Source: Coturnix japonica (taxonomy: Eukaryota; Chordata; Aves; Galliformes; Phasianidae). From it: DNA of 64,000 bases. Position numbers and translations under genes: made by a program. The notes under the pieces are model-generated. The model was not told where the DNA came from and made no database searches. It saw nothing but the letters and a program-made list of their open reading frames with translations. Within the stretch, counting starts at the first letter, position 1; each line of letters begins with the position of its first letter. The DNA lies in NCBI RefSeq assembly GCF_001577835.2, contig NC_029520.1:51159457-51223456 (forward strand). Reading direction: 5' to 3'. This document shows, in pieces, positions 1 through 13,500 of this stretch.

Positions 1-2137
1 TTAATTGCAAAGCCACGTTCTACTTCCTACCTTTCCTCTATCACGTCCCAGCGGTATCTGAACCCTGCAACTCAAAGTGGAGCGATAGCACATGATGTTG
101 TAAGACATGCACCATTAGCCAGCAGCACAGAAAGCTGCTCCCAGGGCTCTGATGGCTGCTGGGAGCAAGGCACGATCCCACCACGTCACAGAAGTAATCA
201 TTCATCAGACACCCATGGAAAGAGCGCAGAGTGGGTGAAGAAAACAGGACATCATCCCACTAAAGCCAAGTTTGAATCTGCTCTCATGGAAAAAGAGTAA
301 AGGGTAACCCAGCACACACATGGAATACCCAAATCCCTCTGCCTCGTGTTCCAACCTTCATACTTTTCCCAGTCCATGACTCAAAGCCCTGCCTGTAAAA
401 TGGGGACCAAAAATATTCTGGGTACACAGACATAAAGGACAGTGATGCATTCAGCGCTATATTACTGCTTAAGGCCATCTACCTAAACCAGCCACCCCCT
501 GCACTGCACACTGGTGAGGAAACACAACGTTGTACCTATATCCATTAATGGCTGAATGCAACTGAAAAAGCAGAAGAGGAAAGGGAGAATAAAAACCAGG
601 GAACACAGAGTGTACTTTTCCCTACAGGCAAAGCTAAATGGAGAAGTCGTGCACCGCACAGCTTACATACGTCAGTTCTGAGATCTTCCCTTCTGCAAAA
701 AGTGAAGAGACAAGCAATGGTAGCGAATGACACAGATACCATTAGTCCTCTGCCTACAAAAGCTTTCTTTGAAGCGGGGATACCTCAGGCATCTCAGCAG
801 CAGATGCATTTGACAAAAGAACCTGATGCTCGAGACTCGAAGCAAACAGCAGAGCAAAAGCAGCACGCGGGGATAAACAGAGTTCACATGGGGCCATGGG
901 ATCCGGCTCGCAGTTCAAGGTTATCCAACGCTGCTGTGGCTTGCAGTCCCCGAGGACAGGCAGCGGGGTGGGTTCTGTTGTTGTTTTCACCAAGGCACAG
1001 CTCTCTGAACATGAAGAGCCTCTTTGGCTCTGTCTGCAGGCTCAGATGGGGCAGCAGCCTCCTCCAGGTGCTCTTTCCTTCTTCTTTTTCCTTCTGACCT
1101 GACACTAAACTTCAGGCCTCCCAGCCAGCTGTACAATGTATTCTCAGTGCTTATCTGTGATAAAGCATATTCAGCCTCAACATAAGCCTGTTGATATCTG
1201 TTGCAAAACACCCAATAACTCCAACAGCAGAATCAAAACTCTTAAGTGTAGGCAAATTCTCCCCCCCCTCTGCTTTCAATAAATACTGAATTGCTTTAAC
1301 TCGATACTTATGCCCTGCACCACTGGACCCTTGCCTTAAGCTCAGAGCCTCCAAGTCCTTTCTGTGAAGCCGCTTCAGTCACTGTACAAAGAAGAAAGAG
1401 AATGTCATATCATCCCCTGGGTGCTGGTTGAAAAGCTGCCTGCAGCCCAATCTCCAGCCCTTCAGTGCTGAGGGAGCCTGTCCTGGACACCACCAGGATG
1501 GAGGTGTGACCTTGTTCCAGAAAGCACTCGGCAGGTTTGCTGTTCCTGCACAGAACAGCCAAGGGGGCTCTGTGTGATGCCTCTAATAAAAGATTCCTAC
1601 ACTGAATTCAATGAATCCTGATATATTGTTTTCTTCTAATTTTTCTCTCTGACAAACGCCTGACAAAGAAGTCAGAAGGGAAAAACAGCTCCCATTTATT
1701 ACGACGTGCATAGAAGTCATTTCAGAGATCTCTCACTGGTCACATGCTGTTTTCATTACTTTCACCCAATTACATTTTGGCTGCGAGACCGCATTTTAAA
1801 ACCTGACCTTCCACAGAAGTTGAGCTGCTATTGACTTTTTATGGAAAAAAGCCCAACCTATAAAGAATAACGTTGAGTTTAAATTCCTCTTTACTTATTT
1901 GTCTCCGTTTTGAGTGCGTTTATTTCGATTTACGATACGGCATCCAAAATACCTGACTGTGGAATGGAGCTCAACTCCAGCTTTCAATAGATTAAAGACA
2001 TTATCACATGTACAAAAGAGAAATTACTGTTTAAATACACAGCTGGTAATCCAGAATGATTGCCTGGATATACACCCAGTCCCCACCGAGTCTGTATATT
2101 CCCAGACACCTCCCTCAGTCCCAAAGCAGGGCTCTTT
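1..2137. other. Probable SOCS4 intron 1 sequence, no gene recognised
   Basis: No open frame here resembles a known protein. All frames are short and overlapping, and none matches the single large SOCS4 coding exon (SH2 plus SOCS box), which must lie left of the window. The stretch is mixed-composition DNA without an obvious repeat. An AATAAA occurs near 1584 but nothing upstream of it looks like a transcript end. Assignment to the SOCS4 intron rests on the minus-strand splice donor at 4022 and on conserved gene order. Confidence 0.5.
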
Positions 2138-2138
2138 C

Positions 2139-2430
2139 ATTCAGAATCACAGAATGACCCGGGTTGGAAGGGACCTCAAGGATCATGTATTTCCAACCCC
2201 CCTGCCTGGCAGGGCCACCAAACATACACCTTTACTAGATCAGGTTGCCCATGGCCCCGTCCAACCTGGCCTTGAACCCCTCCAAGGACGGGGCATCCAC
2301 AACCTCCCTGGGCAGCCTGTTCCAGGGCCTAACCACTCTCCTAGTGAAGAACTTCCCCCTAACATCCAACCTAAATCTTCCCTCTTTTAACTTAAAACCA
2401 TTTCCCCGTGTCCTGCTATTGTCAGCCCCT
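2139..2430 (-). repeat. CR1 LINE 3' fragment
   Basis: The left edge reads as the reverse complement of the CR1 3' terminus (AGAATCACAGAATGACC) followed by the typical segments TTGGAAGGGACCTCAAGGATC, GGGCAGCCTGTTCCAGG and the block near AACTTAAAACCATTTCCCC. It is a 5'-truncated, non-coding CR1 copy of about 290 bp in the presumed SOCS4 intron. Confidence 0.93.
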
Positions 2431-3989
2431 TATACCTGAGATGTGGAAGAGGCTTGGAAGGCTCAGACCTGCTGCTTTCAAGGCACCTTGTGTATGGGCT
2501 GCAGGAGAGCTGGGCAGTGCGCTCAGCAGCCTCTCAAGCACTAAATCAGGAACAGCTTTATGGCCCATGACCAACACCTCGCTCGTGCTCCACCCAGAAA
2601 CCCTACAGGTGAGCAGCACGCTCCCACCCTGCAACTGCCTGCCCTCCCAGCCGGCTACACCTCCCCATAAAGCCACCTGCTTTAATTTCCAACCGGATTT
2701 AAAGGCTAACCTTGCTGCCTCACCACTTCCAATGGGACAGAGCCAGGGTGCCCTATTCCCTTGGCCAAGCGACCTTCAAACCTACAGACCCCAAAAGCTT
2801 TCCCAGGAATTACAGAGCTCCTCCAGCAGGCAACACTTCTGGACTGTACATTGGGACCTGTGCGTGAAGCTGAGCTCGCAGCATAAAATGTTTCAGGTGG
2901 AGTCTGCACGAGGCATTCTGCAAACTAAAGTAAATAATTAGAGGCATAATAATACAGCTGGCACACGCTTCTCTCAGCCCCAGGAGCTTGCTGTAAGAAT
3001 AGCTTGGTCTTCCCACTCATCCGGTAAGTGGTTCAGTGAGAATCACGGTGCTAGCACACATTATCCTCTCCAGAAATCACGCTTTACTGCAATATGTCAG
3101 GGTACACCCATGGAAAACATGTCTTCACACAGCTGCCACGGGGTTTAAATAATGAAATCCGGGCATATTCATTAAATAAGATATATATATATATATATAA
3201 ATAAATAAAGGCAAAAAAGAAGCATGCCCACTTGGCAGTGCTGCCTTACTCATTCATGAAAGTAGCGACACAGTGCTATGTATGAACAGCCCGATCGCAT
3301 TTCCAGCACAAATAAATCCCTCTGCTCACCCAGCACTGATCACTCCCCTACAGAGGAAAACTGAGGATAAAAGGGCTCTGCCTGGAAGCAGTTTCCCTCA
3401 GAAGCACGAATAAATTGGGCCGGAACATTAAAATTACATCAAGGAAAAGCAGAGAACTGCTTTTTGGGGTTTTATTTTCCCTTTATTTCAGGTATGCCAA
3501 GCTCTCACACCTCTCATCCTTTAAGAAACACAGGAAAGATGCTTAGCTCCTATTTTCCAGCCTATGAACACACTGTATACCATATCTCTACCTGCTTCCA
3601 GCACAGTGACAGCTGTAATTAGAGGGGTTGTAATTAGAGGGGTTGGCACTCGTTTCTGACCCCACGGTGATGCCAGTAGCCCCCTGTCACACCGGGACCC
3701 AAGAGCTCTGTCCTACAGCTCCTGAGGGGCGAGGACTGGGCGCACACCCCCCGTCCAAACACATCTGATGGGTGAAGATGCCCCTGTTCGACACACATTC
3801 ACCGAGGCAAACCAAGCAGGACGCGGTTTGTAGCTGAAGCTTTCACCCACAGCCCCCACATCACCTCATGCTGGGTAGGTGCAGCATGCAGCCCGCCTGC
3901 CCTGACTCCGGACAGGGCTTTTAGGGGCAGAAGTCTCCCCACAAGCAAGAGACGAAGGGAGAAAAGCAGGAAGGCCGTTCGCATTCGGC
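2431..3989. other. Probable SOCS4 intron 1, proximal part
   Basis: No gene or interspersed repeat was recognised apart from the short AT microsatellite listed separately. Base composition rises in GC from about 3640 onward as the stretch approaches the CpG-rich promoter. Confidence 0.45.
3179..3209. repeat. (AT)n / (AAAT)n microsatellite
   Basis: About ten AT dinucleotides run directly into AAATAAATAAA. A simple repeat, likely length-polymorphic. Confidence 0.95.
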
Positions 3990-4022
3990 TCCTCACCCCC
4001 GTGTACCCCTCTTAGCGCTCAC

Positions 4023-4140
4023 CTGCAGCACTGAGCACTCAGCCCCGGCCCGGCCCCGTCACCTGCCGGAGCTCAACCACCTCCGAGCGGCCCCAGCCTC
4101 ACCGTCCGCCGCCATCCCGCTGTGTGCCGGCCGGGCCCGG
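4023..4140 (-). other. SOCS4: Probable non-coding exon 1 of SOCS4
   Basis: On the minus strand a GC-rich stretch ends in a strong donor (GCTGCAG|GTGAGCGC; last exon base 4023). SOCS4 (suppressor of cytokine signalling 4, an SH2/SOCS-box ubiquitin-ligase adaptor) is the expected head-to-head partner of WDHD1 and has its entire coding region in a later exon, so this would be 5'UTR. A short frame beginning MAADGEAG occurs here, but it meets a stop near 4070 and probably is not translated. The upstream edge is a guess. Identity comes from gene order, not protein sequence. Confidence 0.55.
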
Positions 4141-4149
4141 CCCCCGCCG

Positions 4150-4236
4150 CTCTCAGCCCCGCCCCGGGCCCTGACGGAGCCGTGACGGAGCGGGGACGGA
4201 CCTGGAGCGGGCGGGAAGGATCGAACGGGTTGTGAG
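4150..4236 (+). other. WDHD1: Probable non-coding exon 1 of WDHD1
   Basis: A GC-rich segment ends at a consensus donor (last exon base 4236) about 310 bp upstream of the first coding exon, whose acceptor (TTTGTTTAATAAG) is at 4547. WDHD1 in mammals also begins with a short untranslated exon, giving 26 exons in all, the same total as here. The 5' boundary is not visible in the sequence. Confidence 0.6.
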
Positions 4237-4558
4237 GTGAGGGGAGCGCGGCCTGGGCCCAGCGCCCGGCCTTGGGGTCTGCACAGCCCATGAGGGGCTG
4301 CAGGGTTGCGATGTGGTGGCGGAGGAGCAGCCCGCATGGGTCTGTTTTCTTCCTTTTTCCACCTTGGCTTGTTTTCCTCCCCGTTTTGGGGTATTGAGTT
4401 GGGTTACGGCCCTATTGATATAGGATACGTGGGAGGAAGTGGGGATCTGAGTGTGCTTCCATTCTCCGTGAGTGGGATTCTGCATCTGGGGGTCTTACTA
4501 AAGTCTTTCTTAAAAATTGATGTTATTTCCTGCTTTTGTTTAATAAGGAAGAACAAAG

Positions 4559-7500
4559 ATGCTGTCAGCACAGAAGCCGATGCGGTACGGACACACGGAG
4601 GGACACACGGATGTGTGCTTTGATGACAGTGGCAGGTAAGTGCCCCAGTCCTAGAGAAAAGGGGAAAATATCATCATAAAAGTGACTTAAGGGATGGGAC
4701 ACCTCCTTGTGTGGACAGGCTGAGAGCTGGGGCTGTGCAGCCTGGAGAAGGGAAGGCTCTGGGGAGACCTGAGAGCAGCCTTTGGGTATCAAAAGGGGGG
4801 CTGTAAGGAAGGGGACAGACTCTTTGTTGTGATAGGACAAGGGGAAATGGTTTCCAACCAAAAGAGGGAGAGTTAGATTGGTTATAAGATGTTTTTTACA
4901 GTAAAGGCAGTGATGCACTGGCACAGGTTGCCCAGGGAGGTGGTGGATGGCCATGCAGACACCTAAGGTCAGGCTGGATGGGGCTCTGAGCACCTGGTGA
5001 AGCTGTGGGTGACCCTATTTATTGCAGGGAGTGAGACCAGGTGGCCTTGAAGGATCCCTTCCAACTCAAACGATTCTATGATTATATAGGAGATGGATGG
5101 TCTCATTCTTGTCTGTTGCTTTCTGAGGACTATCTGTTCCAGCTGCACTACGGGACAGGCAGACCTATGACCCAGCTTGGTCTGGCACATCCTTTACTTA
5201 TCTTTGTTGAGAACAGTATGTGTTTAGGACGTATAGAATCATTAAGGTTGGAAAAGATCTCTAGGATCATCCAGTCCAGCCAGCCACCCACCCCCAGTAT
5301 TGCCTACTAAACCATGCTCCTTAATAGCACATTTCCATGTTTCTTAAACACCTCTAGGGATGGTGACTCCTCCACCTCCTTGGGCAGCCTGTGCCAATAC
5401 CTCACTTCTCTTTTGGAGAAGAAATGATTCCTAATACCCAACCTGACCCTCCCCTGGCGCAGCTTAAGGCCATTACTTCTCATCCTATCACTGGTTACCT
5501 GCGAAGAGAAGCCGACCCCTAAAAACACATGTATAAGATCCTTATATATACATGTATACATGAATATACATGTATTACATGTATATACATACATGTGTAT
5601 TCACTTCTACAAAAGTGATTTCATAGACTCTAAATGTAGCTTGGAAGAAAATATGTTTGCATATGCTGTAAGAAATCAAAACTATAGCTCGCTCCAGCAA
5701 ACTTGACAGTAGAACACCACGTTAATATTTGGTTAATATATGGATTTTGTTAATATATGTTAAATATATGGGTTACATATACATATACGTGTTAATATAT
5801 GGGTTTTGAAGCATGTTAAGCTTGTTAAGCTTCGATCAAGTGCTAACACCACTCTTAGTTTTGCCCTCAGCTGTAAGGTAAATTTTTAAGGGCTTAAGAA
5901 GCAATAAAGTGCTCAGCTGGCATGAAATCAGTCCTCTGAAAGATTCCATCTAGATCCTGGTAAGAATGGACTGATAATAAATAAAGCTCAGTTCAGTGAG
6001 TGCCAGGTCTAGGGGGTTATTAGAGACACCAGCACTGTGTTGTGCTACCAGATTTGTGTTCAGTGAACTATATGTATTGTGTTTCAATCAAAAAAAGACA
6101 AAAGCAACCCAAAACCCCCTTCATTTTCATTTGGTTCAAATCCTGTGTCTTTGAACAGCTGCATCGTAACTTGCGGCAGTGATGGAGATGTTCGGATTTG
6201 GGAAAACCTGGATGATGATGATCCAAAGTCCATTAATGTTGGAGAGAAGGCTTATTCCTGTGCTTTGAAGGTATGGTAATATACAGATCTGTTAAACTGT
6301 GTCAGGCTGATGTTGATACATAACATGTCTGTTGAGATACTGCTGGGATTGTAACATTAACACATACACTCAGATAATATATGGAAGAGTCAAGAGTAAT
6401 GTTGTGTGCAGCTCATTTCAGTCTATTTGCCTTCACATCAATATATGGAAAACAGCACTGTATGGGGCTTAATCAGTGGCAGGTTTTGTTTAAATCTGAG
6501 CTTACAACCACACTGTATCTGTGTGTAAATGGAAATATTTAAGCAACACTGAAACAAACACTTTTCAGAAAACCTCTGGAATTGTTGAGTATTTTAGCCA
6601 GATGAAGTACTGTATGGAAACAAGTACTTCTACCAAATCATTTTTCACCATGTAGGCTTATAGAGGAATTATTTATTATACTGAATATCTGTAATGTTAT
6701 TTTTCCCCCCCTCTCCCCTCACAGTCAGGTATAATTATTTCTAACTTTGATCTCCTTATTCAAAAACAAACCAAGCAGATTAAACCAATTACTCAGTGAA
6801 CTTTGTGGACTGTTTCAGTATTTTCTCACAGTGTCAGTCACAAAAGGTTTTCCCAGCAGTATAAGGTGCAGCTGATTCCTGCTCTTCTCCCCATCCCATC
6901 TCAGAGGCTTCAAACTGGTGTTGAAGGATATATGAAAATAGAAAGCCAAGGGGTTCTTTTGTGTGGCTGTTTTAAGGTTCAAGGAATAATAATATATTTT
7001 AATTAAAACATTACTTTCTTGAGTCAGTGTCTGGTAATGCTTTGATAATACTATTTTTCTTTTAATAATTAGTTGATATTTAGCTCTCAAAATTGATACT
7101 AGACCAGAATGTGCTTCAGACATTTTGTTCCCTTCTGTCCCTTCCCCTTCCTTCCAGGTCGGAGGAGAACAAGATTTGTCTTTAATAGTCATTAAGAAAA
7201 TACAGATTAGAACCATTTCTGTTATGTGACTGCCTTGTTCTGCTGTTTGAAGTATGGCCTGCTCTGTTTGTTACAATGTTAAGGCAGTTCCTTGTAGTGT
7301 ATCTAGAAACTGATAGTAAATAAGAAGGTAAATAAATTTCCTTAATAAATTTGGGTAATAGCAAGAAATCCTTCTTAATAATGTAATAATAAATGCTTGT
7401 TCATGTCTTTAGCTTGAGAATTCGCACAGGAATTCCTTTGCGTGCAATTATATTACATTGGTAATAGAAGGTCCGAGATGTTGTCTTTATGACAGAGAGG

Positions 7501-10500
7501 AATTCTATAAGTCTCCAGCTGTTTTTCAGGTGTCGTCAAATAAACTTTGCAGGGGTAAAGGAGGGTTTAAAATTGGTTTTCAACTCTTTGTGATTTTGAA
7601 GGGGAGACTAACATGAAATAAATGGGGATTCATACAAACGTATAATCTCAAAACTAATCATGTGAGAACATATTCAGAATCACTGCCTTAAAACAACTCT
7701 GTTTCTTGTATTCCTTGTATCTTCCTTTTAACACAACATGTGCGTATCCCCAATACTCATTGCATTTTAGCGTGTTCTGCTGTTGGTTTTCATCAAATTA
7801 CTTCCAGTTTCACACACAAAGGGAGGGGATTTTGAGTGAGTTCACTGAGCAAAGCAGTGCCAGCAATTGTGAAAATGAGAAATGAATGCAGGAGGGAAAT
7901 GTTTTGCTTGTAATTTTTGGACATGAGTGGGAACAGTCGTGTTCTTAGTTTCCTGGAAAGGACTTTTAGCTCTGATCTCTTGTTTTCCTTATTTCCTCGG
8001 GTTATTTAGCACTGGCTGCTGCTTTCTTTTTCTTCATAGTTTTTACTGTAACTTCAGGCTACTTTAAAAATAAGAAAGAAATAGAGCATTTCTCAGTACT
8101 CCGCACAAACTTATTGCTGCATGCAAGGGAGGAATAATGTTGTCACTTCGGGAAGACATGCTACTGTTCCAAGCATAGGATAATTATTTCTTTGTTTTGC
8201 AATCAATTTTAATCTGGAATGATTTTCAGCACACGTTTGCCTTCTGTTTCTGAAAAGGACAAAGCTCATGAACTTCTCAGCTTTCCCTAGTGGCATTTAA
8301 CTGTCAAGTTTGGTCCAAGGGTGCCCTCTCCTGGCTATGGAGCATATTGATCTAAGCAGGATGCAAGATCCTTCCTGTTCTAGGAGCTCTTCTGCCTATT
8401 TAAAAGGACGTAATTTTTCTTTCCAACTGAAGAAGAGCAGACAGTTCTTTGAAATTCATTAGTGACTTTTCAGGGTATCTGTTATTTTAGTGAATGCACA
8501 AGTTGGGAAGGTTGTGATGAAGTAAATTGCCAGATAGGTGGCATCATGGATTTTAAGCCTACTGAAACAACTGGAGTGTATTTCTACAGTACTGAAACAA
8601 AGAGAATCATTGTATTCGTTTTTAAGCAGTTGGGTTAATGTGGTAAAGTATTAAAGTTATTGTGCTACTCTGTATTTTTAATGAAGAAATACAAGGTGTA
8701 AGTATTTCCCTCACTAGTCTTGCTGTCATGTGTCTTTTGTAACTACTAAAGTTAATCTGCCCAAATACAGGGGACATCAACTCAATTCTTTGGCTCCTTG
8801 GGCATCAATATGGTTTAACCAATATGTTTTATGTTGTTTTTTTCTCTTTTTTCTTTTTTTAGAATGGCAGATTGATCACAGCAGTATCAAACAACACTGT
8901 TCAGATACACACATTTCCTGATGGAGCTCCAGATGGCATCCTTACACGTTTTACCATGAACGCAAACCACGTTGTGTTTAATAGTGATGGTACCAAAATT
9001 GCTGCTGGATCTAGGTAATGTGTAATAAGGAAAGGCATTGCTGTCATTCAGAGTGTGGCAACTTCCTCACACAGTGATTTTTATCAATGGGATTATTAAT
9101 CCACATACCTCTGAGGGTTTTAAAGGGGTGGGGGAAGGAATGAAAAGAACTGTTAAGCAGCAATTCTCTGGGAGGCATTTGATCCACTAAATAGTTTTAA
9201 GAGGAAGCGTGGTGTTGTGAAATAATTCCTTCTCTCGAGGAGCTTTGAATGTTTTCAGCTTTCAGTCCTATAATGCGAAAGCACAAGTGTTCGCCCATAT
9301 GGATCTCACTGCAGCATCAAGGATTTTGTTACTGTGTGCTAAAGATAATGTCCTGTCTTCAGCATTGTAATGTGGCAAATGTATGCACATATGCAGAAGT
9401 TGGCTGAGTTCTGATCTGATGAGATTTTTAGACGCTGTAGCTAACCCAGACTGCCTGCTTGCTTCTCTGTTGGAATTTGTCCTCCATCCGTGCAGCAGAG
9501 TGGGCTGAATGTCACATCTGCTGTCTGCCTCCTGTAAGTGTGAACTGAACTAGAAAGCAGTTTGGATCAATATGCTGGGCTGTAAAGACTGGCAGCTGCA
9601 GAGCAGACATGCCAGCTCCCCCAAAAGTGGGAGACCGGACAGCTGGGGACAGTAACTGCTCTAATCTCCAAATCTGACAGAAATCATGAACTTGGGCTCT
9701 TTGCCAGTGCTCATTTCTGAGGGAGCAGCTCTGCCCCAGGATATGACTTTGATTAGAGAGATAAAGCAGACAGCAAATTCCTTCCGCTTCCAAAAACTTT
9801 CACTCCAAAATCAGTACTTTGACAGCCTGGTCAGGGCATGAGAGACAAGATGCTGTAAAACTGAGCTCACCCCTTGATGAGATTGTCTGTAACACACTGC
9901 AGGAGGTTGACATCTGTGCTATAGGGGAGTACAGCTAAGAAGAACTGCTTAATAAAAATTATCTTTTGATGAAGATAATCTGTCTTTGCTCTTGTTATAA
10001 CAAACTTTGAGATTCGTCTCCTTTAGGTCGTACTTCCCAGCAGATAACTAGTGTCCAATTTAATGTTGATTACTGCAAACAAATACTCTGTCACCAGTGA
10101 TACCGACATTAATGCTTTTATCTCTGTGCCATCGTAATCTACAGTGACTTCATGGTCAAAGTGGTGGAGGTGGCTGATAGCAGCAAGCAGCAAACGTTCC
10201 GAGGACATGATGCTCCTGTTTTAAGCCTGTCTTTTGACCCTATGGATATTTACCTGGTAAAAATACTTGTTTACTTTCTACCTTGAATTTCCTTTTCCCC
10301 ATGAGGGGAAAAAAATAACACAAGTATTTTTGAGTAAAATGAACAAACAAAATCAACAGTGAGTGGACACATAAATCTTCATTTCAGTTAACTACTGAAA
10401 TTACCTGGAATTACCAAGATGATTTGACAGAAAGTTTTAAGTCCTAAAACAGTTTAAACAAGGAAACTTTCTTTTTTAAAAGTGCTTATGCATTCTATAT

Positions 10501-13500
10501 CTCTATTGTTGGTTATAGGATTTTTTAATTTCATTGCATTTGTTTCTCAATGTCTTTAGTTCATTTGCAAAACTCTCTTCCATAGACATCAGCAAGCTGT
10601 GATGGTTCTGTCCGAGTATGGAAAGTGGAAGATCAGGTAAAAGGCATTCCTTTCTGAGTTGAGTGTTTCATAGGAAAACAGGGATTTCACAGACAGCGAT
10701 AAGAATTGGACTGAAATAACCCTTCTGGAATAAATGCTACCTATCTTTTTATATGTTATCAGTAACAGCTGATAGTATTTACAAAAACTGTTTATGTAGG
10801 GAAGTTCGTATGCATATAAAAGAGTAGCTGTACTCTAAAACACCTGAAAGGAGACTTGCAGGTTTTTTTTAGTAAGAAATTTGACTGTATTTTATAGAAT
10901 GCTTTTATCTATTTTTGGGACAAATTCCAAGCCGGAGCATGAAATGCTGCCTGGACTCTGGGCTGTTGTCCTGTGGAATCCCTGATTAGTTTTTCTTTCT
11001 GTCCATCTTTCTTAATTGGTCAACATTGTCCTCAGCATATTCAAAAATAACCCTCTGTGCAAAGGTAACAACATCAGATTCCTATTTTTCTTAGAATCAC
11101 AGAATCATGGAGTGGTTTGGGTTGGAAAGGGCCTTAAATATCATCTGGTCCCTATTCCCCTGCCATGGGCAGGGATACTAGGGTTTCAGATTATCACTTG
11201 TTGCTTTCAGGGTTAAGGAGTAAACTTTATGCTAATAAACTGTTGTCTAGGTGTGTTTTGTTTTCATTTACCTTTCCTGTGCTTTCTGTGAATTACTGAT
11301 CAATTTTCAGACTAGTGGCTTCTTTAATGGGTTTAGGAAGGGGTTTAGATTTCTCATGCCTTTGTCTCTTCTTACTGGTGACAGGTGAATGGATGAGGGG
11401 AAATGGCCTCAAGTTGCACCAGAGGATGTTTAGGTTTGATATCTGGAAAACCTTCTTTACAGAAAGGGTTCTTAAGTACTGGAATAGGCTCCACAGGGAG
11501 GTGGTTGAGTCATCCCTGGATGTGTTTAAAAACTGTTTGGATGGTGGTGCTCAGGGACATGATTTAGCAGGGGGTTGTTAGAGGGTAGCATGGTTAGGTT
11601 GTGGTTGGATTCAATGATCTTCAAGGTCTTTTCCCACCCGAGCAATTCTGATTCTGTGATTCCGTGTTCAGTGGGTTGATGCCCATTTTTCTTTGGTAGG
11701 GGTCTTTGTGCACAGTGGCTCTTTCATCTCTCTTGCTCTCTGCCTATGGCACCCAAACTTAGTTTGCCAAGGACTCAAGGTACAGCTTATTGCATTTCAA
11801 TCTTTTATTTGTGGAGATGAGGCCATGTTATAGTGGGTAAAAGGCTATGGAGAGGGAACTCAGTATGCCATTCTTTAGAAACAAAAAACAGCAGCAAAAA
11901 AACCAAACCCACCGCAAACTTCACATCAATTTCTCACAAAAGAGAGATGTAAATCACAGATTGGAGGACATATTTTTTAAGAAATACAGTCATTGGGCTT
12001 AGCTTAGCAATATTTGTGCCAAATAGTTTGGGGCATATAAGAAATAAGATTTATGAGCCAACTGTCTCTGCTGGCCTTGCACTCTATGGAGCCTGAGAAG
12101 AAGGTTTCAAGTGAGCACTGTAATAAAGCTGTTCTGCAGATACACGTGGGATTATTTTTGCTGAATGCTGTTATTCACTGGACTAAGTATCCATGCAGAA
12201 TTATTCCTGTAAGTATACTTGGGAATGTGCTTTGCTCGTGCAATTGCTGCTTTTTCAAACAAAGACATACTTCTAATGTGAATTTCAGACTGACAGTGGG
12301 TGCCTTTTGGGGCACTTAGGCTAACTGTGTCCTGAGGCTGTGGCAGTAATGTATGTCATCTGTGCTGTAATAGGAGAACTTAGCAATTCATTCATCTTTA
12401 CATTGCTTTTGTAAGATTCAGGCTGCACCTTGCTGCAGTCAGTCTGGATTTGACAAGAGCAGTTTGGCCAGATTTCTCTCTTTGTAACCTAAATGTATGA
12501 GCTCTTTTGTGTTGTACTTCATTAAAAATACTTCTGCTATAATCTTAACTTGTAAGTAGTTGCACTATAGTTAAATATTTTCAGGTCTACATTGACAAAG
12601 TATTTTTCAGTGTTTTTGGATATATATATTGAAGGAGTAGGCACCTGTATGAAAGAGCTTATTTCAGTTGTAAAAATTATGGTTTTTTTCCTTCTAGCTT
12701 TATTCACCCTTTTCCTTTAAGGGCTTTTAAAATACAGTAGATTTTCACAGAACTGCAGAACTCACTTTTGCATATTTTGTTTTCAGACATGTGTGACAAA
12801 CTGGCCACTGCTGCAGAAATGTAATGATGTGATAAATGCTAAATCGATATGCAGGCTCGCCTGGCAACCTGGCAGTGGCAAGGTAAGTGGCAGATTGTTG
12901 TAGCCACATCTTAATCCTTCGTTTCTCTTTGTACAGTAGAATTCAATCCAGGCAAGTCCAAATTCCAGCTCCAGAGAGTAAGGAAAATACTGGGGGTGAA
13001 GTTCACTTTTAGGAAAAACAAAAACTTGGAAGTGTTTGCTCGCTGAAGTGCCAGACTATGCTTGGCAGTTGTCCATCTGTCAGCCCAAAACAATGTTAAA
13101 CAGTCATGTTGTGCTGAGTAGGAAGGAACATTGTGCATGAGGGAAATGACCTAATTGTTCACAACTGAGCGTCAAAGGAGTTCAGTCTTTCTCTTGGTAG
13201 ACTTTGTCAATTAGTAACCTTGCTCTGCAGATGTCACCTAAGTAGTCAACTGTTCTGTCAACTGACTTAGTGGAAGGTATCCCTGCCTGTGGTAGGAAGG
13301 TTGGAACTGGGTGATCTTTATGGTCCCTTCCAAACTAAATTGTTCTATGATTCTTTTCAACTGAAGAGCAGAGTTAGTGCTGCTGTGGGTAAAGGTAGTT
13401 CTGACAATAATACATACTATATATCCAGTGCATTGTACCTGTACAGATGCAAGAGCACTATATACATATCACTTACCATAGAATGCTGGAGGAGGGAAGT

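Larger units (their letters stand above)
3990..4320. promoter_or_regulatory. CpG-rich bidirectional promoter of SOCS4 (minus) and WDHD1 (plus)
   Basis: This block is strongly GC- and CpG-rich compared with its flanks and has no TATA box. A good splice donor faces left on the minus strand (CTGCAG|GTGAGC, intron starting at 4022) and another faces right on the plus strand (TTGTGAG|GTGAGG, intron starting at 4237), so two divergent transcripts probably start between them, within about 200 bp. Head-to-head SOCS4 and WDHD1 is the known vertebrate arrangement. An E2F-type core GGCGGGAA lies at 4210-4217 and TGACGGAGC is repeated around 4173-4195. Start sites are inferred. Confidence 0.8.

Noticed and set aside
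1400-1600. AATAAA with upstream GC-rich sequence, considered as the 3' end of an unknown transcript
   Set aside because: No splice structure or coding frame upstream; a single hexamer is not enough.
6700-6730. Strong 3' splice-site-like tract followed by AG|GT in WDHD1 intron 3, as in recursive splicing
   Set aside because: The intron is only 2.6 kb and the following GTATAA is a weak donor; recursive sites are typical of far longer introns.
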